A stretch of 64,000 nucleotides of DNA from Alteripontixanthobacter sp. (GCA_039968605.1 JBDVPM010000008.1:1540968-1604967), one strand, 5' to 3'; positions 25,989-36,641 are shown, counted from the stretch's first letter. Notes: generated by a model not told the origin, from the letters alone. Made by a program: numbers and translations.

Positions 25989-26897
25989 TTAAAGCCACCG
26001 CTCCTTGCGGTACCAGTTGGCGGTGGCCTTCAGCCCGTCGCGCGTATTCATGCGTGGGCGCCAGAGTTCGGCGGGTACGGCGGCCCCCTTGTCGGACACC
26101 CAGTCGGGATGGGTCATGTAGCACACCCGGTCGAGCGTCAGCTTGGCCTTGTCCCCCCTCAGCATGCCATCCAGCTTTGCCAGTCGTTTCAGCCACTGGC
26201 GCGAGAGGTGCGGGACCCAGGGTTCGCGCCCCACGGCCCAACCGATCGCCTGCGCCAGTTCGCGGTGGCCCCAGCCGCCAGGCCGTCCATCGTCGGGCTC
26301 GAATATCTTGCCCTTCACCGTCTCGGACGACGGGATGAGCGCCACCAGGAGCTCTGCCAGATCGTAGACATAGAGCAGGGATGCAGCGCCGGTGGGCGGC
26401 ATTGGTACCACGCCCCATTCCGCGCCGCGAAACAGGTCGAGCATATCCTTGTCACGCGGACCGAAGATTGCCGGTGGCCGCACGATGGTCCAATCGAGCG
26501 GACTTGCCTGGACCAGCGTTTCCGCCTGGGCCTTGGAGGCGCCATAGGCGGACAGGCGCGGCTCGCGCGCGGCAAGCGACGAGGTGAAGACAAAGCGCGG
26601 CACACGGGCCTTGGCCGCTGCTTCCAGCAATTTGTGTGTTCCGGTGACGTTTGCTGCCTCGAATGCTTCGAGATTGCGGCTGGTGGTCAGCCCGGCAATG
26701 TGGATGACCGCCTGCGTGTTTTCGGTCAGCCTCCGCAGCGCGCCGACATCGGACAGATCGCCGCCGATCCAGTCCACTTCGCCGCGCTGGACCGGCACTT
26801 TGCGGGCCAGCGCGCGCACGCGGTAGCCGCGATGCGCCAGCACCTCCAGCACGGCCTGGCCGACGAAGCCGGTCGCGCCGGTTACCGCGACGGTCAC
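25989..26897 (-). CDS. NAD(P)-dependent epimerase/dehydratase (extended SDR)
   Basis: The 302-residue protein is an extended or atypical short-chain dehydrogenase. The N-terminal Rossmann motif is TGATGFVG. An HIAGLTT segment follows, and then the SAYGASKAQAE segment with the catalytic Tyr and Lys (YxxxK). The C-terminal half is of the NAD-dependent epimerase type. Close relatives are annotated as NAD-dependent epimerases or complex-I NDUFA9-like proteins, and the substrate is unknown. The start is GTG 26897, overlapping the proB stop as GTGA, so it is coupled to proline synthesis genes without an obvious metabolic link. Confidence 0.85.
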   Translation of the reverse strand: MTVAVTGATGFVGQAVLEVLAHRGYRVRALARKVPVQRGEVDWIGGDLSDVGALRRLTENTQAVIHIAGLTTSRNLEAFEAANVTGTHKLLEAAAKARVPRFVFTSSLAAREPRLSAYGASKAQAETLVQASPLDWTIVRPPAIFGPRDKDMLDLFRGAEWGVVPMPPTGAASLLYVYDLAELLVALIPSSETVKGKIFEPDDGRPGGWGHRELAQAIGWAVGREPWVPHLSRQWLKRLAKLDGMLRGDKAKLTLDRVCYMTHPDWVSDKGAAVPAELWRPRMNTRDGLKATANWYRKERWL

Positions 26898-28057
26898 AGC
26901 AGCACCATATGATCGCGGTGGACCACCGCCGCGCGCGGTGCATGGCCCAGTATCTCGGCATGATCCTCGGTCTTCTTGCCGCGGATCTTGCGAATTTTCT
27001 TCGCGTCATACTCGGCCAGCCCGTGCGCCAGTGATGTGCCTTCCGGCCCGTTGATCGCGATCGCATCGCCGCGCTGGAAATCCCCCTCTACCGCCACGAT
27101 TCCTGCGGCGAGCAGGCTCGCCCCGCCCTTCAGGGCATCGGCGCAGCCCCGGTCGATACGCACGCTGCCGGCCAATGTCAGCTTGCCGCCCAGCCATGCC
27201 TTGCGCGCGGTTTCGGAGTGAACATTGCTGCTCTTGCCCGGCAGGAAGATCGTGCCGCGCCCGCCCTCCGTCGCGGCGTTCATCGCGCGCCCGATCGGTC
27301 CGCTATGCGTGCCATTGACGATGCCCAGCGCAATGCCGGCCCGTGTGGCGATCTCTGCTGCCTGAATCTTGGATTCCATACCGCCCGACCCCATGCCCGA
27401 ACGACCCGGCCCGCCTTGTGCCATGGCATGCACCCGCTTGTCGATATCCTCGATCCTAGGTTGCAGGACCGCCTCCGGGTCTGCCGGATCGCGGTCATAC
27501 AGCCCATCCACATCGGAAAGCAGCAGCACGCCCTGCGCCCCGGCGGCCTGCGCAACGCGGGCGGCCAGTCGGTCATTATCGCCAAAGCGGATTTCCTGTG
27601 TGGCCACGCTGTCGTTCTCGTTCACGATCGGAACCGCGCCGGCATCCAACAGCCGGTTGAGGGTGGCGGCCGCGTTCAGATAGCGGCGGCGATCCTCCAG
27701 GTCGTCGAGCGTGACCAACATTTGTGCCGCCGTAGTGCCGCGCCCGGCCAATTTGTCGGACCACAAACCGGCAAGAGCAATCTGCCCGACCGCCGCGCTG
27801 GCCTGCGCATCTGCAAGACTGGCGCGGCCGCCCTTTTCCAGCCCCAGCAACGCCGCGCCCAATGCGATAGCGCCGGAACTCACGACGATGATCCGCTGAT
27901 CGCGCTTCCGAAGCTCGGCGATCTCGCCCGCCAGAGCGCCCAGCCATTCGCGCCGGGCCCGGCCATTCGGGCCGACCAGCAGGGCGGACCCCACCTTGAT
28001 CACCAGCAGCGGGCAGCTGGCCGCATCGGTCAATTGGCGTAATTCGGTGATCTTCAT
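26894..28057 (-). CDS. proB: Glutamate 5-kinase
   Basis: ProB phosphorylates glutamate in the first step of proline synthesis and is usually inhibited by proline. The 387-residue protein contains the amino-acid kinase domain (VIKVGSALLVG, VSSGAIALG, NENDSVATQEIRFGDND, GMGSGGMESKIQAA) and a C-terminal PUA domain from about residue 285. ATG 28057 starts the recognised MKITELR segment; the frame extends 48 codons upstream toward obgE without homology. The gene lies 43 bases downstream of obgE, a common pairing, and overlaps the following epimerase. proA is not in this window. Confidence 0.95.
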   Translation of the reverse strand: MKITELRQLTDAASCPLLVIKVGSALLVGPNGRARREWLGALAGEIAELRKRDQRIIVVSSGAIALGAALLGLEKGGRASLADAQASAAVGQIALAGLWSDKLAGRGTTAAQMLVTLDDLEDRRRYLNAAATLNRLLDAGAVPIVNENDSVATQEIRFGDNDRLAARVAQAAGAQGVLLLSDVDGLYDRDPADPEAVLQPRIEDIDKRVHAMAQGGPGRSGMGSGGMESKIQAAEIATRAGIALGIVNGTHSGPIGRAMNAATEGGRGTIFLPGKSSNVHSETARKAWLGGKLTLAGSVRIDRGCADALKGGASLLAAGIVAVEGDFQRGDAIAINGPEGTSLAHGLAEYDAKKIRKIRGKKTEDHAEILGHAPRAAVVHRDHMVLL

Positions 28058-28100
28058 GGCATGGGCGTTAGCGCGCGCATTGCGGGCTGGAAAGCGGCGA

Positions 28101-29225
<1,125 letters not shown>

Positions 29226-29261
29226 TCATGCGGCTGCTAAAGCGCCCGAGCCATCCGCAGA

Positions 29262-30296
29262 TCAGCCGCCCTCATCCGGACCGACCTGTTCGTCGGGCAG
29301 AACCAGGACAGGCTGCGCCGTGATTGTCGTTTCCGGCTGGCCCATCGTCGGATCGCTTACCGGCTCGCTGGGTGGCAAGGTGATCGCGCCCTCGGGCGCA
29401 GGAGACACACCGACAGGCGCATTCAGCTGACCGGGGAGCGGCTGAACCGTCGGGCCGAACACCGGCGTTGAAGCAGGCTCTGTGCTGCCCGCCATGCCGA
29501 AACCGGGCTGCGGGGTTTGCGCGGCCGTGCTTGCCGGCGGATCGATCGGCTGGACCATGCCCTCGGTCACCGATCCACTCAGCCCCGTTCCCATGCCGGG
29601 CTGGGCGATCAGTGTCGCGGCGGGTGCTGCAACCGGCGGGCCATACCGCGCATCCCAGGCCGCAACATTGACTCTATACCGCTCATAATTGCGGTAGAAA
29701 TTCTCGATCGGTGCATCGATCCGCTGCAATGCGCTTTGCGCGAAGGTTTCCAGCGTGGCGGGATCGACCAGCAACAATTCGTTGCTGACCGCCATGGCCG
29801 CTTCGCAGAAACCGCGCTGCGCGGGCGGCAGGGCGTAGAAATTATAGACCCGCGTCATGTAGCTGTCCTGCATAGCGCGCGCATCCGAACCATAGCGTTC
29901 GCGAAACTCGCTGCGCACCGCGCGGTTCGCCTGGGCCAGCGGCTTCTTTTGCGTGGTCAGGAAAGCGCCGTAATTCGGCACCAGGTTCACATATTGCGGA
30001 TCGAGACAGTTGAGCGCGGCCACATTGAGCGCGCTACGCATGTTCCACACCGTCTGATCGGGTGAGATATAGGCGTTGATCGTCTGGCGCACACCGTCTG
30101 CACCGACCAGCGGAATCGCCATTCCCAAGGCGGCCGCAGCCGGGGGTGTGGGACGCGGCGGTATCACCACGACGGGCGGAGGTGGCGGCGGCGGAGGAGG
30201 AGGGGGTGGCGGCGGCGGAGTGGCGCAGCCAGCCAGCAGAGCGAGGGCGGCCAAAGCGCTGCCCAGATAGATTTTTGCCTTCGAATTCCTGTACAT
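29262..30296 (-). CDS. Lipoprotein with a 15-proline run, function unknown
   Basis: The 344-residue protein has a lipoprotein signal (LAALALLAGC, Cys at about residue 24), then CAT and exactly 15 consecutive Pro codons, then VVVIPPRP. A folded domain of about 170 residues follows (residues 60-230), with CLDPQYVNLVPNYGAFL, REFRERYGSDARAMQDSYMTRVYNFYALP and RGFCEAAMAVSNELLLVD, which looks all-helical. The C-terminal third is low-complexity Pro/Thr/Gln/Gly. I do not recognise the family. Translation of the run would depend strongly on EF-P. ATG 30296 is chosen because it begins the lipoprotein signal. The protein is probably anchored in the outer membrane. Confidence 0.75.
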   Translation of the reverse strand: MYRNSKAKIYLGSALAALALLAGCATPPPPPPPPPPPPPPPVVVIPPRPTPPAAAALGMAIPLVGADGVRQTINAYISPDQTVWNMRSALNVAALNCLDPQYVNLVPNYGAFLTTQKKPLAQANRAVRSEFRERYGSDARAMQDSYMTRVYNFYALPPAQRGFCEAAMAVSNELLLVDPATLETFAQSALQRIDAPIENFYRNYERYRVNVAAWDARYGPPVAAPAATLIAQPGMGTGLSGSVTEGMVQPIDPPASTAAQTPQPGFGMAGSTEPASTPVFGPTVQPLPGQLNAPVGVSPAPEGAITLPPSEPVSDPTMGQPETTITAQPVLVLPDEQVGPDEGG

Positions 30297-30394
30297 GGTG
30301 CGGCTATCCCTCCTACGCGCGCAGATTATCGCAGCAACCGCATTAGCGCGCGATGAAGCGGCAGTCCCTAACCCGCTTTGGCGCATAAGAAAAT

Positions 30395-30422
30395 GCCCGG
30401 AAGCGCAGCAGCGCTCCCGGGC
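30395..30422 (-). terminator. Rho-independent terminator of the Bax-inhibitor-1 gene
   Basis: GCCCGGAAGCGC and GCGCTCCCGGGC form a 12-bp stem with one wobble around an AGCA loop. On the minus strand it is followed by ATTTTCTT. It sits 26 bases past the stop of the BI-1 family gene and is one of the clearest terminators in the window. Confidence 0.85.
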
Positions 30423-30447
30423 ACGGTAGAACGAGTCCTGTCAGCGA

Positions 30448-31200
30448 CTATTCGCGGGATGCACCCATGAAGCGCAGCAGGAACAGGAACATGTTGATAA
30501 AGTCGAGATAGAGGCTGAGTGCGCCCATCACAATCGCCTTGCCCATGAACTCGCTCCCGCGCAGGTAATAATACTGCTCTTTCAGGCGCTGCGTATCATA
30601 GGCCGTGAGGCCGGCGAAAATCAGCACGCCGAGGAAGCTGATCACCAGTTCCATGGTCGAGGAACCAAGGAAAAAGTTGATCACGCTGGCGATGATCAGG
30701 CCGATCACACCCATGACCAGAAAGCTGCCCCAACCGGACAGATCCTTCTTCGTGGTGTAGCCCCACAGGCTGAGACCTGCGAAGGCGCCGGCCGTGGCGA
30801 AGAACGTCGCCGCGATGGAAGATCCGGTATAAACCAGGAAAATCGTCGAAAGCGACAGGCCCATCAGCACCGCGAAACCCCAGAACATCGCCTGCAAGGT
30901 TACGGTCGAGAACTTGTTTTGCCCGAAGCTCATCGCAACAACGATGGCGAGCGGTGACAGCATGATGACCCAGCTGAGGATCCCGCCATTGACGAAAACT
31001 TCCGCCGCCATGCCGCTCTGCGCGAACAGCATTGCCACGATACCGGTCAGCATGACGCCGCTGGCCATGTAATTATAGATGGAAAGCATGTACTTGCGCA
31101 GACCCTGATCGACGACGTCGCCGCGGGCCACATCGCCGGTTGCACGCGGATCGGCGGAAAAACCGGTGCGCGGGTCCTGGCGTTCGTTCCAGTCAGCCAT
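30448..31200 (-). CDS. Bax inhibitor-1/YccA family membrane protein
   Basis: The 250-residue inner-membrane protein has seven predicted membrane helices, for example YNYMASGVMLTGIVAMLFA, WVIMLSPLAIVVAMSFG, FWGFAVLMGLSLSTIFLVY and LVISFLGVLIFAGLTAYDT. The family motif near the C-terminus, FAGLTAYDTQRLKE, contains the conserved Asp of BI-1 calcium-leak channels and YbhL/YccA proteins. Bacterial members interact with FtsH or transport calcium; which applies here is unknown. The ATG has an AGGAA site. A strong terminator follows, and the gene appears monocistronic. Confidence 0.93.
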   Translation of the reverse strand: MADWNERQDPRTGFSADPRATGDVARGDVVDQGLRKYMLSIYNYMASGVMLTGIVAMLFAQSGMAAEVFVNGGILSWVIMLSPLAIVVAMSFGQNKFSTVTLQAMFWGFAVLMGLSLSTIFLVYTGSSIAATFFATAGAFAGLSLWGYTTKKDLSGWGSFLVMGVIGLIIASVINFFLGSSTMELVISFLGVLIFAGLTAYDTQRLKEQYYYLRGSEFMGKAIVMGALSLYLDFINMFLFLLRFMGASRE

Positions 31201-31311
31201 GAAAATTTCCTACTCCAAATGCCAGCCGCACGTATGGGCCGGTTCGCCATGCAATATCGGGGCTCGCGGCGTTTTTTTCAAGCGAAACCGGCGGGAACCG
31301 GAAACACCCGG

Positions 31312-32115
31312 TTAACCCTTGCCGCGCGCTTGCCGGGCCATTTCCGCGCTGCGGTCCCGCGCGGCGCGCAAGGTGGCTTCCATCAGCCTTTCCAGCGCCT
31401 TGCCATCGTCGAGCACGTCCAGCCCCTCTTGTGTGACCCCGCCGGGGCTCGCCACGCGCCGGGCCAGTTCGCCGGGCGAATGCGGCGAAGCTGCGGCGAG
31501 TGCTGCCGCCCCTTCCACCATCGCGGTTGCCAGCCGCTGCGACTGATCATGCGGCAGGCCGAGCGAATGCGCGCCCGCAGCCAGCGCATCGATAAACCGG
31601 TAAACGAAGCCCGGACCCGATCCGGCCAGCGCGGTGACCAGATCGAACGCGCCTTCTGCGATCCATTCCGGCGTGCCGAGCGGCTCTAGCAATGCACCGA
31701 GCGTGGCGCGTCCGGCCTCGTCCAGCCCCTGCGCCGCCAGTGCGATAGGTGATTTGCCAAGCGCCACGGCCAGGTTGGGCATCACCCGCACCACGCTGCC
31801 GGCGCGCGGGAATGTCTTGCGCAACACATCCAGCTGGGTTCCCGCAAGGATCGACAGCATTGCTGTATCCGGCCCAGCCAGCGGCTCCAGCAGCGGGGCG
31901 ATATCGGCGAGCATGTGCGGCTTTATACCGATGAGAACAGCGTCGAAATTGCGTTCCGGGACCTCGCGCAGCAACGTCACGCCTTCCGGCGCAGACTCAT
32001 TGGATCGGTCGACCACGGTAAAGCGCGCCGGACCCAGCCCGCCGGCCAGCCAGCCGTCCAGCATCGCGCCGGCCATATTGCCGCAGCCAAAAATCAGGAT
32101 GCTTTCATTCTTCAT
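31312..32115 (-). CDS. proC: Pyrroline-5-carboxylate reductase
   Basis: ProC catalyses the last step of proline synthesis, NAD(P)H reduction of pyrroline-5-carboxylate. The 267-residue protein has the N-terminal Rossmann segment ILIFGCGNMAGAMLDGWL, the IKPHM motif, VRVMPNLAVALG and the C-terminal family signature ALAGSGPGFVYRFIDAL with VASPGGVTQEGLDVL. ATG 32115 begins homology; the upstream frame runs through the YbjN gene. It lies 55 bases after the YbjN gene on the same strand, so the two are probably co-transcribed. proB is about 3 kb away. Confidence 0.96.
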   Translation of the reverse strand: MKNESILIFGCGNMAGAMLDGWLAGGLGPARFTVVDRSNESAPEGVTLLREVPERNFDAVLIGIKPHMLADIAPLLEPLAGPDTAMLSILAGTQLDVLRKTFPRAGSVVRVMPNLAVALGKSPIALAAQGLDEAGRATLGALLEPLGTPEWIAEGAFDLVTALAGSGPGFVYRFIDALAAGAHSLGLPHDQSQRLATAMVEGAAALAAASPHSPGELARRVASPGGVTQEGLDVLDDGKALERLMEATLRAARDRSAEMARQARGKG

Positions 32116-32170
32116 CGCACACCCATCGATTGCTTGCGCAGCGCTCGCTCGAACCCTGCTCAAGCCCTGC

Positions 32171-32677
32171 TCAAGCCTCGCCCATCGCGTCCACCATCGC
32201 GTTTTCCAGCGCCTCTTTCGGAGGTTTGTCGCCCCACAGCACGAATTGGAACGCCGGATAGAAGCGGTCGCATTCCTCGACCGCGGTTTCGACCATGGCC
32301 TGCGCCTGCGCAATACTCAGCAGCCCATCGTCGCCCAGCAGCACGCCATGCCGATAAAGCACCACCCCGCCGCTCGACCAGATATCGAAATGGCCGAGCC
32401 ACATCTGTTCATTGACCAGCGCGATCAATTCATAGGCGGCACCGAGCTTCTCATCGCTCACGCGGATATCGGGAAGGCAAATCAGCTGGAGAACGTTGTC
32501 CTCGGTCCGCCAGATGCCGCGCAGCTGGTATTTCGCCCAGCTGCCCTGGATCTCGCCCAGCATCTCGTCTTCGGAGACCGATTCGTACGCCCAACCGCGC
32601 GCTTCGAACAGGGCGGCGAGCATATCTACCGGGGCGGCATCGTCCGATGCGGCATAGGTGTCGTTGGCGGGCTTCAT
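32171..32677 (-). CDS. YbjN domain protein
   Basis: The 168-residue protein belongs to the YbjN family, which has a fold like type III secretion chaperones and is linked to stress responses in enterobacteria. Family features are the MLAALFEARGWAYE start, SWAKYQLRGIWRTEDNVLQLIC and HFDIWSSGGVVLYRHGVLL. The acidic, soluble protein has no signal peptide. It precedes proC, an association often seen in sphingomonads. The molecular role is unknown. Confidence 0.85.
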   Translation of the reverse strand: MKPANDTYAASDDAAPVDMLAALFEARGWAYESVSEDEMLGEIQGSWAKYQLRGIWRTEDNVLQLICLPDIRVSDEKLGAAYELIALVNEQMWLGHFDIWSSGGVVLYRHGVLLGDDGLLSIAQAQAMVETAVEECDRFYPAFQFVLWGDKPPKEALENAMVDAMGEA

Positions 32678-32807
32678 GGGTCGGCTCTCATCACAACGCG
32701 ATCAATGCCGCGCGTGGGGGGCGCGGTGCAATGGATGCAGGGCGCGCCGCTGGGGGTAAGTAATCTAGCCTGTTAACACCCTGTGGGAAAAAGCCCGCCC
32801 ACCCCGG

Positions 32808-34682
32808 TCAGCCCAATGGCTCGATTGCCTGACCCTGCGGACTGGTGAAGGTGAAACTGTCCACCCCCTCTTCCTTCAACGCGCCAACCGCACGCCGGGC
32901 CTCCGCCTGGCTGGCGAAGGGGCCAGCCAGCAGGCGGTTCGCCTGGCCCCAGGGGGTCACGAACGGACCATTGCTGCCGAGCACATCGGGTGCCTGGCGA
33001 GCAAATCGCCGCCAGTCGAAGCGCAATGCGGAGCGGTCGCGGCCCGTTGCGACTTGCACCCAGATGCGGCTGGGATGCGCTGTGGGCGCAGGCTCCGCCA
33101 CGGGCGGCTGTTCGATTTCACGCGGCGGCTCGATCGCGGTTATATCGACCGCTGCCGCCGATGGCGCGCTGGACGTGGCGCGAGGCAAAATAAAGGAACC
33201 GAAGGAGTCGGCCACGCTCGCAGCGGGCTGCGGCGAAGATGGCGGCGGCGCGGCGGGCGCGGCTGGATTTCCGGCAGCGGGCGCTGGATTGTCCGATGGC
33301 AGGGTCAGTGTCGCAGGGTTTTGTACATTTGCGACGGTCGGCAGTTCGCGGGTCTGGCCGATGCTCGCCACGACGACTGGCGATGCCACTTGCGGCGCAG
33401 GTTCGGGTGCAGGCTCGGGCACGGTTGCCACTGACGCCGGCGGAGCGGAAACTTGCGCGAGATCGAAACCGGGTTGCGGAGCGGGCGCGGGTGGCTGAGC
33501 AGGCGGCGCTGCGGCCACTTCGACCGGCTCGGGCGCGGTTGGCTGCTGTTCCACTGGCGGCTCGACCGCGACCACGCTTGCCTGAAGCGAGCGATTGGTA
33601 CGCGCCATCGGATCGGACGCGGCGCGGCGGTTGGCGCGGCGCGCTGCCTCGTTCGCCGCCCGCCGCGTTCCAGCACTCGCCGCACCCCGGCCGGGCCTGC
33701 GCCGCTGGTCGCCCGCCGCGCTTCGCTCCGGCTGAGCTGCTTGGGCCGCCTGGGCAGGTTGCGAACCCATCGCCGGCCCAGCCGGTGCGAGACGGGTCTC
33801 CGCCTGGCGCATCAGAATGTCGGGCGAGGTGCTGCGAAAGAGTGCGAATTGCGGATCGTCACGCCCGATCTGGTCGGTCGACGGAAACATGCCGAGATTG
33901 GCAGCCGATGCCTGCTGCGCGGCGGTCAGCCGGGGCATGACCGCGAAAAACGGAGCCATCCGGCTGGACGTGCCGCCCGGCATTACCGCGCTGGCGATTT
34001 CCGCAGCCTCGTCGGCCTCGCCCAATATAGCCAGGCCGAAGGCGCGGATGCGGTAAGCCGCAAAATCGCGCTTTGCGATCAGCGGGCGCAGGGTGGACTC
34101 GAATTTGCGCCGGTTACCCGATATTGCCTGGCTCAGGGCGAGCCGCCGCAACACTTCATCGCTGCGCCGATAGGCCAATGCCCGCGCATATTCCTCCTGC
34201 GCGCGGGCCGGGTCGCCGATCAGATCGTAGGCCAGGCCCCGGTCGGCAGCCATCATGCCCGAAGCGCCGCCTGCTGCCTGCGCCTCGCCGAACAACTCCA
34301 TCGCCTCCAGCGGCCTGCCCGAGCGAACATAGGCTCCCGCCAGCCCCGCCTTGACCTGCGGATTGCCAGGCGAAAGATCGTCTGCCCTACCGAAAAAACC
34401 GATGGCCGCATCGACATCGTCGACTTGCAGCGAGGCATCGCCCGCCGCAATCAGCGCCGACAGATCGCGCGGATTGCGCGCCAATCGGCCAAGCGCCTCG
34501 CTGAGATCACGGGTTTCCTTGGGCGGGATTGCCTGGACCATCCCCTGCGCCGATGCGGAGGATACCGGCACGGTCAAGCCAGCAGTCAGCGCCAGCGCCG
34601 ACAGAGCCGTAAACATTGCCGCAAATGGAGCGAGCTGTGTTTTCAGCGCGAAATTTCGTCCTGTGCGGGATCGTGAAGCCAT
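32808..34682 (-). CDS. Exported TPR protein with C-terminal SPOR domain, downstream of ftsZ
   Basis: The 624-residue protein has a long signal sequence ending in VSSASAQG (about residue 46). TPR-like helices cover roughly residues 55-260 (LAGAYVRSGRPLEAMELFG, YARALAYRRSDEVLRRLAL). A 270-residue disordered stretch is rich in Ala, Pro, Arg and Gln. The SPOR domain occupies the last 85 residues (RIWVQVATGRDRSALRFDW ... WGQANRLLAGPF). SPOR domains bind glycan strands stripped of peptides at division septa. A longer frame would add 26 residues; ATG 34682 is chosen because a signal peptide begins there, but the ribosome site is weak and the start uncertain. It follows ftsZ on the same strand by about 100 bases, which fits a septal role. 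Confidence 0.82.
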   Translation of the reverse strand: MASRSRTGRNFALKTQLAPFAAMFTALSALALTAGLTVPVSSASAQGMVQAIPPKETRDLSEALGRLARNPRDLSALIAAGDASLQVDDVDAAIGFFGRADDLSPGNPQVKAGLAGAYVRSGRPLEAMELFGEAQAAGGASGMMAADRGLAYDLIGDPARAQEEYARALAYRRSDEVLRRLALSQAISGNRRKFESTLRPLIAKRDFAAYRIRAFGLAILGEADEAAEIASAVMPGGTSSRMAPFFAVMPRLTAAQQASAANLGMFPSTDQIGRDDPQFALFRSTSPDILMRQAETRLAPAGPAMGSQPAQAAQAAQPERSAAGDQRRRPGRGAASAGTRRAANEAARRANRRAASDPMARTNRSLQASVVAVEPPVEQQPTAPEPVEVAAAPPAQPPAPAPQPGFDLAQVSAPPASVATVPEPAPEPAPQVASPVVVASIGQTRELPTVANVQNPATLTLPSDNPAPAAGNPAAPAAPPPSSPQPAASVADSFGSFILPRATSSAPSAAAVDITAIEPPREIEQPPVAEPAPTAHPSRIWVQVATGRDRSALRFDWRRFARQAPDVLGSNGPFVTPWGQANRLLAGPFASQAEARRAVGALKEEGVDSFTFTSPQGQAIEPLG

Positions 34683-34784
34683 CGGGCGGGTATCGCCTAT
34701 ATCGGCTGAACGGGTAAAGAACGGCGCGGTTCGCATTACCGAACCGCGCACACGTTTCACCGCGAATGCCGCGTGTCGGTTGTA

Positions 34785-36533
34785 TTACTGGTTGTTCTGG
34801 CGGCCGAGGAAGCGCGGGATGTTGAGCGAGGACGAATCGTCATCATCGTCGTCATCGTCGGAGTCGTCGTCGCTGGAATTGCCGCGCGACAGGTTGGCCA
34901 TCCGTTCGAACAAGGTGCTGCCGCCCGATGCCGGGGGCGGGCCGCCAGCGGGCGCACCGCCGCCAGCCTCACCGCCGCTCACCAGCGGACGGCGCCGCCC
35001 CGGCTGGGGCGGCTCCACCGGCTTGTCTTCCTCGGCGAGCTGATCTGCCTGGAGCAGCAATTCATCCTGCCCCGACTGATCGGCATCGGCGGTGGAGCCG
35101 TGATCGGCCCCATCCGCCTCGTCCATCAAATCGAGCGGTTCTTCGCTGCCGTCCCTAGCTGATGCCGTGCCGGAAAAGCCATGATCGGGCGAAATGCGCG
35201 CTTGGTCGTCATCGCTTGCCGGATCCGGCAGCGACTGCGCATCATGCTCATCCGCTTCGTCATCGTCGTTGCGAAGGCCAGCCAGCGGATCGACGATGCC
35301 GTCGACGTCGCCCTCATCGCCTTCATCGTCCTCGCCGCTTTCTTCTGTTTCGTCCTCACCCGAATCGTCACCGAGGCCGGACAGTCCGGTCAGCCCGGCA
35401 AGGCTCGACGTGGTGGGTGCGCCGTTCTGCGCGGTTTCCAACTCCGCCTCGTCTTCCGCCTCGTCTTCGGGCGGCAGTTCGAGCACGGGGCGCTTGGGCG
35501 CTTGCCCGCCGCCCATCCGCACTGCGCTGGCCTGCGGGCGCGATCCGGAATTGACGGACGCACCGCCGCGGTCGTCGATACCGGTGGCAACCACCGATAC
35601 GCGGATCTTGCCATCCAGATCGGGGTTGAACGCGCTGCCGAGGATGATGTTGGCATCCTCGTCCACCAAATTGCGGATGTGGTTTGCAGCCTCGTCCACC
35701 TCGAGCAGCTTCATATCCTCGCCGCCCAGGATGGAGATGATGACCGCCTTGGCGCCTTGCATCGACACGCCTTCGAGCAGCGGGTTGGCAATCGCCTTCT
35801 CGGCCGCCTGCAAAGCGCGGTTTTCGCCCTCGCCCTCGCCGGTGCCCATCATTGCCTTGCCCATTTCCTCCATCACCGATTTCACATCGGCGAAGTCGAG
35901 GTTGATGAGGCCGGGCATCACCATCAGATCGGTGATCGAGCGAACGCCCTGCTGCAGCACCTCGTCCGCCAGCATGAACGCTTCCTTGAAAGTCGTATCG
36001 GCCTTGGCGATCAGGAACAGGTTCTGGTTGGGAATGACAATCAGCGTATCGACATGCTGCTGCAGTTCCTCGATCCCTGCCTCGGCAGCGCGCATCCGGC
36101 GCGTGCCTTCGAACAGGAACGGCTTGGTCACCACGCCCACGGTCAGCACGCCCTTGCGCCGCGCAGCTTCCGCGATGACGGGGGCCGCGCCGGTGCCGGT
36201 GCCGCCGCCCATGCCAGCGGCGATGAAGCACATGTTCACGCCTTCCAGCGCATCCTCGATCTCTGCCACGGTTTCTTCCGCCGCAGCCTTGCCCACTTCG
36301 GGCCGCGCGCCTGCGCCCAGGCCGGAGGTTACATCCGGCCCCAGCTGGATGCGCGTGCTGGCTGCCGAATGGCCCAGCGCCTGCGCATCGGTATTGGCAA
36401 CGATGAAATCGACGCCCTCGATCTCGGCCTCGATCATGTTGGCGATGGCGTTGCCGCCCGCGCCGCCCACACCCACCACGGTGATTTTGGGACGAAGTTC
36501 GTCGGTGCTGGCGGGGCCGATATTGATGCTCAT
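34785..36533 (-). CDS. ftsZ: Cell division GTPase FtsZ
   Basis: FtsZ polymerises into the Z ring that organises division. The 582-residue protein is far longer than the usual 380-400. Residues 1-322 form the tubulin-like GTPase with [14 protein letters not shown], the signature GGGTGTG (109-115) and the T7-loop [12 protein letters not shown] linker of about 246 residues (323-568), very rich in Asp, Glu, Gly and Ala and including a run of eight Asp, leads to the C-terminal peptide [13 protein letters not shown] that binds FtsA and other partners. Long linkers are known in alphaproteobacteria, and this one is at the upper end. ATG 36533 has a GAAGGGAC site. It is the only dcw gene with a sizeable upstream gap (124 bases), holding a DnaA box. 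Confidence 0.98.
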   Translation of the reverse strand: MSINIGPASTDELRPKITVVGVGGAGGNAIANMIEAEIEGVDFIVANTDAQALGHSAASTRIQLGPDVTSGLGAGARPEVGKAAAEETVAEIEDALEGVNMCFIAAGMGGGTGTGAAPVIAEAARRKGVLTVGVVTKPFLFEGTRRMRAAEAGIEELQQHVDTLIVIPNQNLFLIAKADTTFKEAFMLADEVLQQGVRSITDLMVMPGLINLDFADVKSVMEEMGKAMMGTGEGEGENRALQAAEKAIANPLLEGVSMQGAKAVIISILGGEDMKLLEVDEAANHIRNLVDEDANIILGSAFNPDLDGKIRVSVVATGIDDRGGASVNSGSRPQASAVRMGGGQAPKRPVLELPPEDEAEDEAELETAQNGAPTTSSLAGLTGLSGLGDDSGEDETEESGEDDEGDEGDVDGIVDPLAGLRNDDDEADEHDAQSLPDPASDDDQARISPDHGFSGTASARDGSEEPLDLMDEADGADHGSTADADQSGQDELLLQADQLAEEDKPVEPPQPGRRRPLVSGGEAGGGAPAGGPPPASGGSTLFERMANLSRGNSSDDDSDDDDDDDDSSSLNIPRFLGRQNNQ

Positions 36534-36632
36534 GTTTTGTCCCTTCGGGGGAATTGGCGCGTTATTGGGGTTAACGCATGGTGATTGGCAGCTTGGCACA
36601 GAGTGAATCGCGCCGGGATAGGGGAAGAATGC

Positions 36633-36641
36633 TTATCCACA
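36633..36641 (+). promoter_or_regulatory. Perfect DnaA box in the ftsA-ftsZ gap
   Basis: TTATCCACA matches the strict DnaA-box consensus TTATNCACA at every position. It is the only such match I noticed in an intergenic region of the window and lies 100 bases before the ftsZ start and 17 bases past the ftsA stop. In Caulobacter, DnaA activates ftsZ transcription, so a similar link is plausible here. Confidence 0.6.

Noticed and set aside
32761-32807. Terminator after the TPR-SPOR gene
   Set aside because: CTTTTT is present on the minus strand, but only a five-base stem can be formed around it.
36560-36585. Possible CtrA site (TTAA-N7-TTAA) before ftsZ
   Set aside because: Only one TTAA half-site is present; the bases seven away on either side are CGTT and TGAT.
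35181-36606. Two long plus-strand frames opposite ftsZ
   Set aside because: One is Ser-rich and one Asp/His-rich only because they mirror the FtsZ acidic linker and core.
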